64,000 nt of DNA from Luteolibacter yonseiensis (GCF_016595465.1 NZ_JAENIK010000012.1:124001-188000), one strand, 5' to 3'. Positions 16,859-25,733 are shown, counted from the first letter of the stretch. Numbers and translations: made by a program. Notes: generated by a model from the sequence alone, not told the origin.

Positions 16859-16928
16859 AATCATTCGGGACAAAATCGTTTTTGAAAATCGAAAGGGATG
16901 AATCTCAATGATTTTATCCCGAATGATT
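16859..16928. repeat. 70-bp interrupted palindrome (19-bp arms)
   Basis: Left arm 16859-16877 and right arm 16910-16928 are inverted copies of AATCATTCGGGAYAAAATC, differing at one base that would still allow a G-U pair in one RNA strand. The spacer is 32 bp. It sits between the end of the Aas-like gene and the start of trpA, both on the minus strand. It could be a long-stem terminator for the upstream gene, a trpA leader element or a small mobile palindrome. Confidence 0.8.
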
Positions 16929-16945
16929 CTGTCCCAAAAAACGGA

Positions 16946-19093
16946 TCAGGCTCTTTTGGCGAGAGCCTCGCAGCCCTTGATGTCGAGCTTGCCGGAAGCG
17001 AGGACAGGAATCTCCGCGACGGGGACGATCTGTTTCGGGCACCACAGCGAGGAAAGTCCTTCATCCAACAATTTGTAGCGGAGATCGATGCACTCCTGTT
17101 CGAGCGCGGGTCCGGCGATGGTGGAAAGCAGCAGGATCGCCTCGCCTTTTTGTTCGTCGGGCACGCCCACCACCGCGATGCGGCGCTCGGATTCACCGTC
17201 AAGACCAAGCACCTTGTTGATCGCCGCCTCGACGGTTTCATGAGGGACCATCTCTCCGGCGATTTTCGAGAAGCGTGAGATGCGTCCTTCGATGTAGAGG
17301 AAACCGTCGTCATCCACGCGCCCGACATCTCCCGTGCGGAACCATCCGTCGGACAGGACTTCCGCGGATTTGGCGGGCTGGCCGAGATAACCGCCAAAGA
17401 CGTTCACCCCCTTGAACCAGATGATGCCCTGTTGATTGATCGGCACCTCCTTGTCGGTGGCGGGATCGGTGATCCTGATCGCCATGCCCGGCAGCAGCTG
17501 GCCGACGGACCCGTTGCGCGAGGAAGCCAGCGTGATGGAGTCGCGCTCCGGTTCGGGATCGGGCAGGTTGACGTTGGTGGCAGGAGAGGTTTCCGTCAGG
17601 CCGTAACCTTCCTGAGGGCGGATTCCGAATTTCTGCTCGAAGGCATCCGATAGCGACCGGGGCAGTTTCTCCGCTCCCGTGACCACGAGCTTGAGGGAGG
17701 CGAACTGCGCGGGATCGATACGCTTCATGTAGCCGCGCAGGAATGTGGGCGTGGCCAGGAAGATATTGATCTGATGCAGCGCGATGAGTTCCGCGAGGCG
17801 CTTCGTCTCCAGCGGGGTGGGGTAGGTGATCAGGTTGACGCCCTCGATGACCGGGAACCACAATGTCACGGTGCAGCCGAAGGAGTGGAAGAGCGGCAGG
17901 CAGCCGAGAATTGAGGAACCTTGCGGCACATCCAGCCGGGTGCCGAACTGGCAGACGTTCGCCAGCACGTTCTTGTGGCTGAGGACGACTCCCTTGGGTT
18001 CACCGGAGGAGCCGGAGGTGAAAAGCAGCGTGGCCTCGTCATCGCCACGGCGTTTGTTGAGTCCCAGAAGAAATCCGAGGACGCCTGCCGGAAGAATCTT
18101 GGAAATGACCGCCCATTTGACGATCTCCTTTTTCAGGGTGGGCAGGACGCGTTCGATGAAAATCAGGTCCCTGTTGGGAGGCCAAGGGAACGAAGACACC
18201 TTCCTGACAAACGGATCCGCGGTGATGAAGCGGTCCACATCGGCCTGGCGGATGCAGGACTTGATGGCTTCCGGCCCGGCGGTGAAGTTGAGATTCACCG
18301 GGATTTTTCCTGCGAAAAGCACCGCGAGGTTCGCGATGAGGCCGGCCTTGCCGGGTGGCAGGACGATGGCGACGCGCGCCTTGTCCGTCTCCTGGCGGAT
18401 GAATTTCGAGAACACGATGGCGACGGCGAGCACCTTGCCGTAGCTGAGTTCCGAGTCGTCGGATCCGTCGAGAATCTTGTTCTTCGATCCGTGCTTCTTG
18501 AGACCTTCCAATAGGGTCATCGCCAGCGAGGACTTGAAAAGAGGGCGCTTGCTGTAGGCTTCCTCATTCGCTTCAAGCAACGCCTGCTGGTATTTCGCGA
18601 TGCTTGCCGTCCCGGCGGGGATGGTCTTGCCGATGCAGAAAACCGCGAGGGCGAGGGAGGACTTGCTTTCGGTGCTGAGACAGGATTTCCGCGGGCAATC
18701 CACCGCGATGGGCAGGATGGGAAGACCGAATCCGCAGAGGGTTTTCAGTTGGGAGGCTGGAGTGAGCCACGGAGTCGCCTTGCGGGCTGTCGCGCGGCCG
18801 GGAACAAAAATGAGCATGCCTCCGTTCTCGAGGTAAGGTTTGAGCTGGCTGCCCGCAGCTTCCGGTGCGGCGTCGTTCGCGGAGAACATCGCCCCCGAGC
18901 CGGATCTCTCCAAATGGGCACGCAGGGCGGGTTCGTAAAGGGCATGTTCCTCGACAAGCCAGGTGATTTTCCTGCCGGAGAAAATCTTTTCAAAGTGAAG
19001 CAGAAGCTCGAAATCGAGCCGGCCGGGGATGACAAGGCAGCCTGTGCCGGGAAGACGTTCCTTATGAAGGACTTGAATGGAAGCGGAAGACAT
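16946..19093 (-). CDS. Aas-like AMP-forming acyl-CoA/acyl-ACP synthetase with degenerate acyltransferase domain
   Basis: 715 residues from the ATG at 19093. The C-terminal part (about 220-715) is an ANL-superfamily adenylating enzyme: P-loop LLFTSGSSGEPKGVVLSH, GYGLTETSP, WFRTGDVG and the C-terminal SGKLDIKG lysine region. It activates a fatty acid with ATP. The N-terminal about 200 residues resemble the PlsC-like half of bifunctional Aas (GMLIFVPGRAT, LPILPIAVD), but the acyltransferase HX4D motif is not visible, so that half may be inactive. Typical Aas re-acylates lysophosphatidylethanolamine; here acyl activation is more secure. The ORF extends to a TTG at 19123, but ATG 19093 is more likely. 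Confidence 0.85.
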   Translation of the reverse strand: MSSASIQVLHKERLPGTGCLVIPGRLDFELLLHFEKIFSGRKITWLVEEHALYEPALRAHLERSGSGAMFSANDAAPEAAGSQLKPYLENGGMLIFVPGRATARKATPWLTPASQLKTLCGFGLPILPIAVDCPRKSCLSTESKSSLALAVFCIGKTIPAGTASIAKYQQALLEANEEAYSKRPLFKSSLAMTLLEGLKKHGSKNKILDGSDDSELSYGKVLAVAIVFSKFIRQETDKARVAIVLPPGKAGLIANLAVLFAGKIPVNLNFTAGPEAIKSCIRQADVDRFITADPFVRKVSSFPWPPNRDLIFIERVLPTLKKEIVKWAVISKILPAGVLGFLLGLNKRRGDDEATLLFTSGSSGEPKGVVLSHKNVLANVCQFGTRLDVPQGSSILGCLPLFHSFGCTVTLWFPVIEGVNLITYPTPLETKRLAELIALHQINIFLATPTFLRGYMKRIDPAQFASLKLVVTGAEKLPRSLSDAFEQKFGIRPQEGYGLTETSPATNVNLPDPEPERDSITLASSRNGSVGQLLPGMAIRITDPATDKEVPINQQGIIWFKGVNVFGGYLGQPAKSAEVLSDGWFRTGDVGRVDDDGFLYIEGRISRFSKIAGEMVPHETVEAAINKVLGLDGESERRIAVVGVPDEQKGEAILLLSTIAGPALEQECIDLRYKLLDEGLSSLWCPKQIVPVAEIPVLASGKLDIKGCEALAKRA

Positions 19094-19204
19094 TTCGTAA
19101 ATTGGTTGACGGACAGGCCCCAAGCCTCGGTCCGCAAGGATTTACGCCCATTTATCCACCCACCGCACGGCAAATTTGCGAAAATATGCCTTATTTCACA
19201 AGGC

Positions 19205-20419
19205 TTAGGGCATCTCTCTCGGCACCGTGATGAGGAATTTCGTCTCACTGCCCGGAACCGACGTGACGCCGATGTTCCCGCCATGTGCTTCGATCGCCCG
19301 TTTCACGATCGACAGACCGAGGCCCGTGCCCTTGATCTCCTGCTGCGAGTGGTGCTTTTCCACACGGAAGAAGCGGCGGAAAATGTGCGGAAGGTCCGCG
19401 CTGGGGATGCCGACGCCGTTGTCCGCCACCCAGATGCGGATCTGTTCGCCCGCCGCCTCACAACCGATTTCCACCCGCAAACCGGGATAGGGGTTCTGTT
19501 TGAGCGCGTTCTCGACGAGGTTGAAAAGGACCTGGGTCCAATAGAAGCGGTCACCCTGCATGACCAATGCCGGATCGGGCATGGTCACCGTCATTTCCGC
19601 GTGCTGGTTGCGGATCATGGACTCCAGTCGCTCCAGGATGTCCTTGATGCAGGAGCGGAATTTGAAAGGCTCTATCTTGAGTGCGTTCGCCTCGCCGGAT
19701 TCCAACCGGGAGATCACGAGCATGTCCTCCACGATGCGCGAGATACGGTCGGAGTGCTTCCGCATCACCGTCAGGAACCGGCGGGCCAGATCCGGCTCCT
19801 CCACCATGTCATCGTCCAACAGATTCTCCAGGTATCCGTTGATGATGGCGAGAGGGGTTCTGAGTTCGTGCGAGGCGTTCGCCACGAAGTCCTTTCTCAC
19901 TTGCTCGATCTGGTGTTCGGCTGTCACGTCGCGGATGATGACACGGGTTGTGTGATGGGCTCCCGAAGGATTGGAAAGCTGTGCGGCATCGATGATCCAC
20001 GCGTTGACACCGCGTGTCTCGAGGTCGCCGCGGGGAGAGGTCTGCTGGGGAAGGACGACGCGGGATTGTACGGGTTCTCCGGTGGCGAGGCAGCGGAGCA
20101 GCGCGTCCGCCAGCCGCGGATCGAGGAACGCTTCCCTGACGGGCCGGTTGAGCAGCTCGCGGTGGCCGAAGAGCGCGCGGGCCGCTTCGTTGGCGAAGCG
20201 GATATTGGCTTCGGAATCCACGAGCAGGAAGGCGTCGCCCAGAGCGTCGAGCAGGAGGTTGCGCTCGTCCCTGGCTTGCTTGAGATCGTTCTCAAGCCGG
20301 AGTTTCCAGCCGTCGATTTCAGCTTCGGATTGCTTGCAGGTGCCACGTTGCCGGTAGTTGAGGATGAGCACGGCCGCGAGCGCGGTCAGTGAACCGATCG
20401 TTAGTAATTCGTGGATCAT
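19205..20419 (-). CDS. phoR: PhoR-like sensor histidine kinase
   Basis: 404 residues. One N-terminal membrane helix (about 5-22), a coiled linker and a PAS-like domain (about 53-165) precede the DHp domain with phospho-accepting H184 (NASHELRTPL). An HATPase_c domain follows (N box LFNLVENALKQ, ADNGVGIP, GTGLGLSI). Its gene overlaps the response regulator gene by 4 nt, so the two form a pair. The single short membrane anchor plus PAS matches PhoR of phosphate regulons. No pst or phoU gene is in view, so phosphate as the signal is by family resemblance. Confidence 0.88.
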   Translation of the reverse strand: MIHELLTIGSLTALAAVLILNYRQRGTCKQSEAEIDGWKLRLENDLKQARDERNLLLDALGDAFLLVDSEANIRFANEAARALFGHRELLNRPVREAFLDPRLADALLRCLATGEPVQSRVVLPQQTSPRGDLETRGVNAWIIDAAQLSNPSGAHHTTRVIIRDVTAEHQIEQVRKDFVANASHELRTPLAIINGYLENLLDDDMVEEPDLARRFLTVMRKHSDRISRIVEDMLVISRLESGEANALKIEPFKFRSCIKDILERLESMIRNQHAEMTVTMPDPALVMQGDRFYWTQVLFNLVENALKQNPYPGLRVEIGCEAAGEQIRIWVADNGVGIPSADLPHIFRRFFRVEKHHSQQEIKGTGLGLSIVKRAIEAHGGNIGVTSVPGSETKFLITVPREMP

Positions 20420-21099
20420 GCGCTGGCTTTAGCGACGCAGTAGCCGATGCCGCGGATGGTTTCCACCCATGTGCCATGGGTTCCGAGTTTCTGGCGCAAC
20501 CGTTTCATGTGGGTATCGAGGGTGCGGCTGTGGGTCGCGTCGCTGTATCCCCATACGGTGCGGAGCAGGTCGTTTCGATCCTGCGGTTTGCCGGAGCGTT
20601 CGCAGAGGAACAGCAGCAGCTTGAACTCCGTGGCGGTGAGTTCGGTAGGTTCGTTGTCGAGGTAGAATTTCAACGAGTTTTTGTCGAAACGGAACGGGCC
20701 GTAGGTGAAATCCACGGCGCCGGGCGGGCCGTCGGTCCGCTTGAGGATGGCCTGCACGCGCAGCATTAGCTCCTTCGGGCTGAACGGCTTGGTGAGGTAG
20801 TCATCCGCCCCCGCTTCCAGGCCCTGGATGCGGTCTTCTGTCTGGGCGCGTGCGGTGAGCATGATGACCGGTGTGTTCACGGTGCGAGGGTCGCGGCGCA
20901 GTTCGCGGAAAACCCCGTAGCCATCGCGTCCCGGCAGCATCAGGTCCAGCAGGATCAGGTCCGGCCTTTCCCGCAGGGCGAGATCCGTGCCCTCGATGCC
21001 ATCATGGGCCTTGATGATTTCATAACCGGCCCGCAGCAGGTTGAAGCCGATGAGATCGGCGATGTCTCGTTCATCTTCAACAATCAGAATTCGATGCAT
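20416..21099 (-). CDS. phoB: PhoB-like response regulator (OmpR family)
   Basis: 227 residues: receiver domain 1-120 with acidic pocket E8/D9, phospho-acceptor D52 (LILLDLMLPG), T in LTARA and K in TKPFSPKEL. A C-terminal winged helix follows (about 130-225: NEPTELTATEFKLLLFLCE, HSRTLDTHMKRLRQKLG, IRGIGYCV). It binds DNA when phosphorylated by the adjacent kinase, whose ATG overlaps its stop. A TGTGAC-N6-GTCACA palindrome lies 46 bp upstream of its start. PhoB rather than another OmpR member is a family-level guess. Confidence 0.9.
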   Translation of the reverse strand: MHRILIVEDERDIADLIGFNLLRAGYEIIKAHDGIEGTDLALRERPDLILLDLMLPGRDGYGVFRELRRDPRTVNTPVIMLTARAQTEDRIQGLEAGADDYLTKPFSPKELMLRVQAILKRTDGPPGAVDFTYGPFRFDKNSLKFYLDNEPTELTATEFKLLLFLCERSGKPQDRNDLLRTVWGYSDATHSRTLDTHMKRLRQKLGTHGTWVETIRGIGYCVAKASA

Positions 21100-21144
21100 T
21101 GCTGCGGAATCTATTCGTCAGGTGCGGGGCGCGAAACCCTCGCG

Positions 21145-21162
21145 TGTGACGATTTGGTCACA
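21145..21162. promoter_or_regulatory. Perfect palindrome TGTGAC-N6-GTCACA upstream of phoB-like gene
   Basis: Six-base arms with a 6-base spacer, in the 58-bp gap before the response regulator start and overlapping the stop codon of the gene upstream. Position and dyad symmetry fit a transcription-factor operator. It resembles a CRP/FNR-type dyad, but the half-site spacing is two bases wider than the CRP consensus, so the cognate factor is unknown. Confidence 0.4.
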
Positions 21163-22063
21163 TTAAGTCTTTCCCGATGTAGCTGCCGGGCAGGGTGGTG
21201 CGTGCGATGCCGATCTTCACACCGGCCTCGATGGAGGTGTTCACTCCGGTACGGACGCCGTCACCGAGGATCGCTCCGAACTTCAAGCGGCCGGTATTCA
21301 CCGGGGTTCCCTGGATCATGGAAGAATGGTGACGCCCGTCATGGCGGTGGTTCTCCGTGCAGGTTCCCGCTCCGAGTGTCACATGGGTGCCGATGATGGA
21401 GTCACCGACATAACACTGGCGTGAAATGTAGGTGTTGTTGTAGATGATCGAGTTTTTAATTTCGGCGCCATTGCCGACGTAGCAGTTCGCGCCGATGCTG
21501 GTGGAGCCACGGATGTAGGCGTTCGGTCCGATCTGGCTGTTGGGTCCGATGACCACCGGACCTTCGATGACGGTGCCGGGAAGAATGCGCGAACCATTGG
21601 CCAGACGGATGCAACCCGTGAGGCTCGCCAGCGGGCTGACCTCGCCGAGAAGGGAGGTCTCGTCCATCAGCGCGAGCACCTCCTCATTCATCCGCAGGAG
21701 ATCCCACGGATAAATGACCGCGAAACAATTCGCATCGGTGGTGATGCGCTCCTCACATTCGGCCGGATCCGCGGACCCCTTCCAAGCGAGGGTGTTGCCA
21801 TCGCTGTCCACAAGTGACGCGGTTTTTGGATTTCTGCCAAGGAGGAGGAGCGCGCCCAGCTCGATCCAATTGTCCAAAGGAATGCGCAAGGTGCGGTCAC
21901 AGGCATCGGAGGGTTCGACCAGTTGCAAGCCGGCACGGCGCAGGTCGGTGGAGAGCAGTTCCCGCATCGGAAGATTTGCGATCAAACAGGCTCCGAGTTC
22001 CCGATTTGAAGTGATTGGAGCACAAAAAGCCGGATTTCTGGGAGGTAAAAGGGTTGCCTGCAT
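21158..22063 (-). CDS. GlmU-like left-handed beta-helix acyltransferase/nucleotidyltransferase relative
   Basis: 301 residues. From about 150 onward the chain is hexapeptide-repeat beta helix (ILPGTVIEGPVVIGPNSQIG, GANCYVGNGAEIKNS, GAGTCTENHRHDG, GILGDGVRTGVNTSI-like turns), as in the acetyltransferase half of GlmU and related sugar-nucleotide enzymes. The first 140 residues lack the pyrophosphorylase GxGTRM signature but keep a degraded shape (LPLDNWIELGALLLL-like core). Probably an acyl or nucleotidyl transfer enzyme on a sugar. Its C terminus adjoins the phoB promoter. Substrate unknown; the name GlmU should not be transferred. Confidence 0.75.
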   Translation of the reverse strand: MQATLLPPRNPAFCAPITSNRELGACLIANLPMRELLSTDLRRAGLQLVEPSDACDRTLRIPLDNWIELGALLLLGRNPKTASLVDSDGNTLAWKGSADPAECEERITTDANCFAVIYPWDLLRMNEEVLALMDETSLLGEVSPLASLTGCIRLANGSRILPGTVIEGPVVIGPNSQIGPNAYIRGSTSIGANCYVGNGAEIKNSIIYNNTYISRQCYVGDSIIGTHVTLGAGTCTENHRHDGRHHSSMIQGTPVNTGRLKFGAILGDGVRTGVNTSIEAGVKIGIARTTLPGSYIGKDLM

Positions 22064-22389
22064 GGTTTGCTTTACTCAATCACGATCCCGGCGGAAATAA
22101 ACGAAAATTCTACGAATTTTCTGAAAATTCATTCCCGTCGTTGTGAATACCAAGTATTGCACCGGCATGGGAAATTTTCATCTTTAAAATACCCTGGCGG
22201 AACATTTTTGAGAGGGATGTGGATCGGCTTGGTGCTGGTGGTTTTTTCCCGAAAGTACGAACATCCCGAGCGGTAAGTGGGTGGGTTGGAATGGAAAAAA
22301 CCTGATAGGCGTGCCACGGGTGGGGCGCGGACGCGTTCCCCCTCTCCTTGGATGGATCGCACGCGGACACGCCAGCTTGCCGGGATGCT
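22064..22389. other. Intergenic region, 326 bp, no gene recognised
   Basis: Lies between two minus-strand genes and is more AT-rich than its surroundings in its first 150 bp. Short reading frames here lack ribosome sites and recognisable sequence. It holds a GAAAATTC palindromic cluster at 22103-22130 that probably belongs to the promoter of the beta-helix gene. No tRNA, hairpin terminator or repeat was seen. Confidence 0.6.
22103..22130. promoter_or_regulatory. GAAAATTC / GAATTTTC / GAAAATTC operator-like cluster
   Basis: Three copies of the same 8-mer in alternating orientation (22103-22110, 22114-22121 inverted, 22123-22130) within 28 bp, 40-70 bp upstream of the beta-helix gene start. 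The symmetry suggests a repressor binding site or an extended RNA hairpin. Confidence 0.4.
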
Positions 22390-23169
22390 TCAGACTTCCT
22401 CGGACGGAGGAACTTGCACCGGCGCGATGCCCGACTGCGGGATGGTGATCCATGCCAGGAATTCCTGATTCCCATCGGTGCCGGTGATGGGAGAGGGGAT
22501 GACGCCGTGCCAGTCGCAGGAGAACTCCGTGGTCACGAATTCACGGATTTTCTGCACGGCGCGTTCGTGAAGCAATGTGTCGCGGACGATGCCGCCTTTC
22601 GTGATGTCCTCGCGGCGGAGTTCGAACTGCGGCTTGATGAGGCAGACCACCGAGCCCCCGCCTTCCAGCACGGAGAAGATGGCGGGCAGCACCTTGGTCA
22701 GGGAGATGAAGGAAAGATCTGTGACGGCGAGACGGCACTTATCCCCAATGTCCGAAGGCACCATATGGCGGGCATTGAACTGCTCCTTGACGATGACGCG
22801 GGGATCGTTGCGGAGTTTCCAGACGAGCTGGTTCGTCCCGACATCCACGGCATGAACCTTCGCCGCGCCGCGCTGGAGCAGGCAGTCGGTGAAACCGCCG
22901 GTGGAGGCTCCGACGTCGATACACGTCCAGCCGGCGGGATCGATGCCGAAAGCATCCAGCGCGCCTTCCAGCTTGAGTCCGCCGCGTCCGACATAACGGA
23001 GCTTTTCCTTCACCTCGAGCGGGGCGTCATCGGGGAGCTTGGTGGCGGGCTTGTCGATGATCCTGTCGCCGCTGCGGACTTCTCCGGCGAGGATGAGACG
23101 CTTGGCCTGCTCACGGGAATCGCAAAGGCCACGGGATACGAGGAGGGCGTCGATGCGGTCTTTTTTCAT
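22390..23169 (-). CDS. tlyA: TlyA family rRNA 2'-O-methyltransferase
   Basis: 259 residues. The S4 RNA-binding domain (about 1-65: RIDALLVSRGLCDSREQAK) is followed by an FtsJ-like Rossmann methyltransferase with SAM motif CIDVGASTGGFTDCLL (about 82-97), DVGTNQLVWKL, and TDLSFISL, with K in CLIKPQFE completing the KDKE tetrad. TlyA enzymes methylate ribose of specific cytidines in 16S/23S rRNA; the old name hemolysin is misleading. Full length for the family. Start ATG 23169 gives MKKDRIDALL. Confidence 0.93.
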   Translation of the reverse strand: MKKDRIDALLVSRGLCDSREQAKRLILAGEVRSGDRIIDKPATKLPDDAPLEVKEKLRYVGRGGLKLEGALDAFGIDPAGWTCIDVGASTGGFTDCLLQRGAAKVHAVDVGTNQLVWKLRNDPRVIVKEQFNARHMVPSDIGDKCRLAVTDLSFISLTKVLPAIFSVLEGGGSVVCLIKPQFELRREDITKGGIVRDTLLHERAVQKIREFVTTEFSCDWHGVIPSPITGTDGNQEFLAWITIPQSGIAPVQVPPSEEV

Positions 23170-23314
23170 GCGGGGTCTGAGGAGCGGCGGGGATCATCAC
23201 GGGAAATGCGGTGGCAGTCCATGACCGTTTGCCGGGTGCGCCATATTTGCGAAGACGGCATGAAATTTCCCCAGCCTTTCGACAGACCCCTGCCGCGTGC
23301 GGGATGGGTGCGAA

Positions 23315-24319
23315 TCAATGATCGCGCTCCAGATGCTCCTTGAGCAGGTCCCGGCCGAAGTCATTGTTGAAATCACGCCAGGTGGCGTGGAGGTGATTGG
23401 CATTGTTCTGAACATTCGCGGCTTCCATGAGGAAGGTGGGACCTTGGATCCGGTAGTAATAGGCCTCACCGGGTTTGGTTCCTCCAGCCCAGCCGAAGCG
23501 GATTTTTTCGAGGCCGGCCGCCTTGATCCTCTCCAGATCGGAGGCGGCTATTTCGTTGCGGTAACGACCGCTGTATTGGGTGAAGAGCGCTTTCAGCGCG
23601 GCTTGCTGGGTTTCGGTCATGTCTCCGGCGGCGATGCCCACCGGCTCCAATGCGGAGGCGGTGCGGTTTTCGGCGGTGATGATTTCACCCGGTGGCTTTT
23701 CACTGAAAACCACGCCGGATTTTCCGTCTGCGATGAGGGTGGTGACGAGAGCGCGCGCGAGATCTTCTTCCGCCGCGAGCACCTGGAGACCCTTGTGTTT
23801 TCCTTCGACCCGGACCTGGCCGGGATTGGAGCCCATGAAGGACGGGGTGACGGAAACCGCCTTGCCGTGCAGGTAGGTGAGATTGAGGGTGAGGTGGTGG
23901 CCTTCGTAGCGCCAGCCCCAGCCCTTTTCGTCGCCCGGAGTTCCGAAGATACTGACGAAGTATTTCCCGTTGTCCCGGTAGGTGGGGTTTTTCTCAATAT
24001 CGGCGAGGATGCTTTCCAAGGTCATGATCTGGGTGACCTTGAGCTTGCCTTTTTCACTCAGTGCCGAGTCGAGCAACGCCATGGCGGCGTCGCGTTGGGC
24101 ATCGGTCATTTCCTTGAGAGGAAGTCCGGCGCGGTTGTTTTGAGGGGTGAAATGGAAATTTTCCCGCTCGTCGGTGGCGAAGGGCAGCGCGGCCTTGGCC
24201 TTCTGGGCCGCGTCCAGGGTGGCGAGGAATTTGCCGGCGGCATCGGCGGATTTATCCGGGCCCGGCTCCTGCGCGTGGAGGGGAAGGATGAGGAAAGCGA
24301 GTGACAGGAGTTTTTTCAT
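23315..24319 (-). CDS. Secreted DUF3500 protein
   Basis: 334 residues with a Sec signal peptide (MKKLLSLAFLILPLHA, cleavage after about 16). The mature part matches the DUF3500 pattern: NFHFTPQNNRAGLPLKEMT, FGTPGDEKGWGWRYEGHHLTLNLTY, and a C-terminal GGTKPGEAYYYRIQGPTFLMEA. Function is not established for the family; it occurs as an exported or periplasmic protein in several diderm phyla. It is divergent from the DAHP synthase gene. The C-terminal HATWRDFNNDFG stretch is also characteristic. Confidence 0.87.
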   Translation of the reverse strand: MKKLLSLAFLILPLHAQEPGPDKSADAAGKFLATLDAAQKAKAALPFATDERENFHFTPQNNRAGLPLKEMTDAQRDAAMALLDSALSEKGKLKVTQIMTLESILADIEKNPTYRDNGKYFVSIFGTPGDEKGWGWRYEGHHLTLNLTYLHGKAVSVTPSFMGSNPGQVRVEGKHKGLQVLAAEEDLARALVTTLIADGKSGVVFSEKPPGEIITAENRTASALEPVGIAAGDMTETQQAALKALFTQYSGRYRNEIAASDLERIKAAGLEKIRFGWAGGTKPGEAYYYRIQGPTFLMEAANVQNNANHLHATWRDFNNDFGRDLLKEHLERDH

Positions 24320-24498
24320 TGGAAAAAAGGCAATCAGGATGGGTTTGGATCCGCAAGGACGGAGGTGTCGGGATTGCGGACGTTCAGAGAATACGCGGAA
24401 AAATTCATTTTCTTCCGTTCCCGCCCGGACTTCCGGCCTCGGAATTCGCGAAACTTGTGCCTTGCCTTCGGTGCTTTTCGCCGATCACGATCCGCGGC

Positions 24499-25563
24499 GT
24501 GACCCGCCACCGCACCGACGACCTTCGCATTACCGGACTCAACCCGCTGATTTCACCTGCGGTTCTGGCTTATTACCTCCCTCTCACCGAGCAGGCTTCC
24601 GAGTTGGTGGCGAGCGCGCGTGCCCAGGCGGATGCGATTTTGCGGGGAGAGGACGACCGGCTTCTGGCGATTGTCGGACCCTGCTCGATCCACGATCCGG
24701 AAGCCGCCATCGAGTATGCGGCCAAGCTCAAGGAAGAGGCGAAACGTGTCGAGAAGGACGTTTTCGTCATCATGCGGGTATATTTCGAAAAACCACGGAC
24801 CACCGTGGGATGGAAGGGGCTCATCAATGACCCGGCGCTGGACGATTCCTTCGACATCAATCACGGCCTGCGCATCGCGCGCGGCCTTCTGCTGGATCTC
24901 GCGAACATGGGAGTGCCCGCGGGCACGGAGTTCCTCGATACGATTTCCCCTCAATACATCGCGGATCTCATCGCGTGGGGCGCCATCGGCGCACGCACCA
25001 CGGAATCCCAGATCCACCGTGAGCTGGCGTCCGGACTTTCGATGCCGGTGGGCTTCAAGAATGGAACCGGCGGCTCGATCCAGATCGCTCTGGACGCGAT
25101 CCAGTCATCATCAAGGCCGCACCATTTTCTCTCGGTGACCAAGCAGGGAGTCTCCGCGATCGTGTCCACCGCGGGAAACGACTCCTGCCATCTGATCCTG
25201 CGCGGAGGGAAAACGGGGCCGAATTACGACGCCGCTTCCGTGGAAGCCGCCGCGCAAATGCTTCGTGAGCAAGGAATGACGGAAACGGTGATGATCGATT
25301 GTTCCCACGGGAATTCACTCAAGGATTACAGGAACCAGCCTTTGGTGGCAGGGGACATCGCCCGCCAGATTTCAGCGGGCTCGAAAGTCATCACCTCCGT
25401 GATGATCGAGTCGAACCTCGTGGAAGGAAACCAAAAACTGGCAAAGGACCTGAGCACGCTGACCCGCGGCCAGTCCGTCACGGACGCCTGCATCGGCTGG
25501 GATGATACCGTGGCGACTCTGGACGTCTTGGCGGAGGCCGTGAGGAACCGGCGCGACGCCTGA
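24499..25563 (+). CDS. aroG: 3-deoxy-7-phosphoheptulonate (DAHP) synthase, class I
   Basis: 354 residues from a GTG at 24499. Joins phosphoenolpyruvate and erythrose 4-phosphate, the entry to the shikimate pathway. Conserved blocks: TDDLRITGLNPL at the N terminus, GPCSIHDPEAAIEYA, RVYFEKPRTTVGWKGL, GARTTESQIHRELASGLSMPVGFKNGT (in segments) and MIDCSHGNS with the metal-binding His. Length matches E. coli AroG/AroF/AroH when started at this GTG. The open frame runs back to 24301, but the extra 66 residues show no family resemblance. The isoform (feedback amino acid) cannot be decided. Confidence 0.9.
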   Translation: MTRHRTDDLRITGLNPLISPAVLAYYLPLTEQASELVASARAQADAILRGEDDRLLAIVGPCSIHDPEAAIEYAAKLKEEAKRVEKDVFVIMRVYFEKPRTTVGWKGLINDPALDDSFDINHGLRIARGLLLDLANMGVPAGTEFLDTISPQYIADLIAWGAIGARTTESQIHRELASGLSMPVGFKNGTGGSIQIALDAIQSSSRPHHFLSVTKQGVSAIVSTAGNDSCHLILRGGKTGPNYDAASVEAAAQMLREQGMTETVMIDCSHGNSLKDYRNQPLVAGDIARQISAGSKVITSVMIESNLVEGNQKLAKDLSTLTRGQSVTDACIGWDDTVATLDVLAEAVRNRRDA

Positions 25564-25733
25564 ACACACGTGTGGAATCCATGGGAGACCCGCTGTCATC
25601 CCGGTGACGGTTTGATCATTCGGACAGACGTTTTCGAATCTTAGAAGTAAAGAGAAGTTAGTAAAAAAATCTTCTCCACGCTTGCGGTTGCCCGGTAGAA
25701 CTGACCATCCTGCTCCGTCGTTCACCTTCGATA

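Noticed and set aside
18749..20392. Plus-strand open frame (547 aa) across the Aas-like and PhoR-like genes
   Set aside because: It spans two well-supported minus-strand genes and shows only antisense-type composition.
21145..21162. Canonical CRP binding site
   Set aside because: CRP half-sites TGTGA/TCACA need a 6-bp gap; here the gap is 8. Kept only as an unassigned dyad.
21158..22063. Annotation as GlmU
   Set aside because: The N-terminal pyrophosphorylase signature is missing; only the hexapeptide beta helix is similar.
22348..23343. Plus-strand open frame (331 aa) opposite tlyA
   Set aside because: tlyA on the other strand has S4 and methyltransferase motifs; this frame has none.
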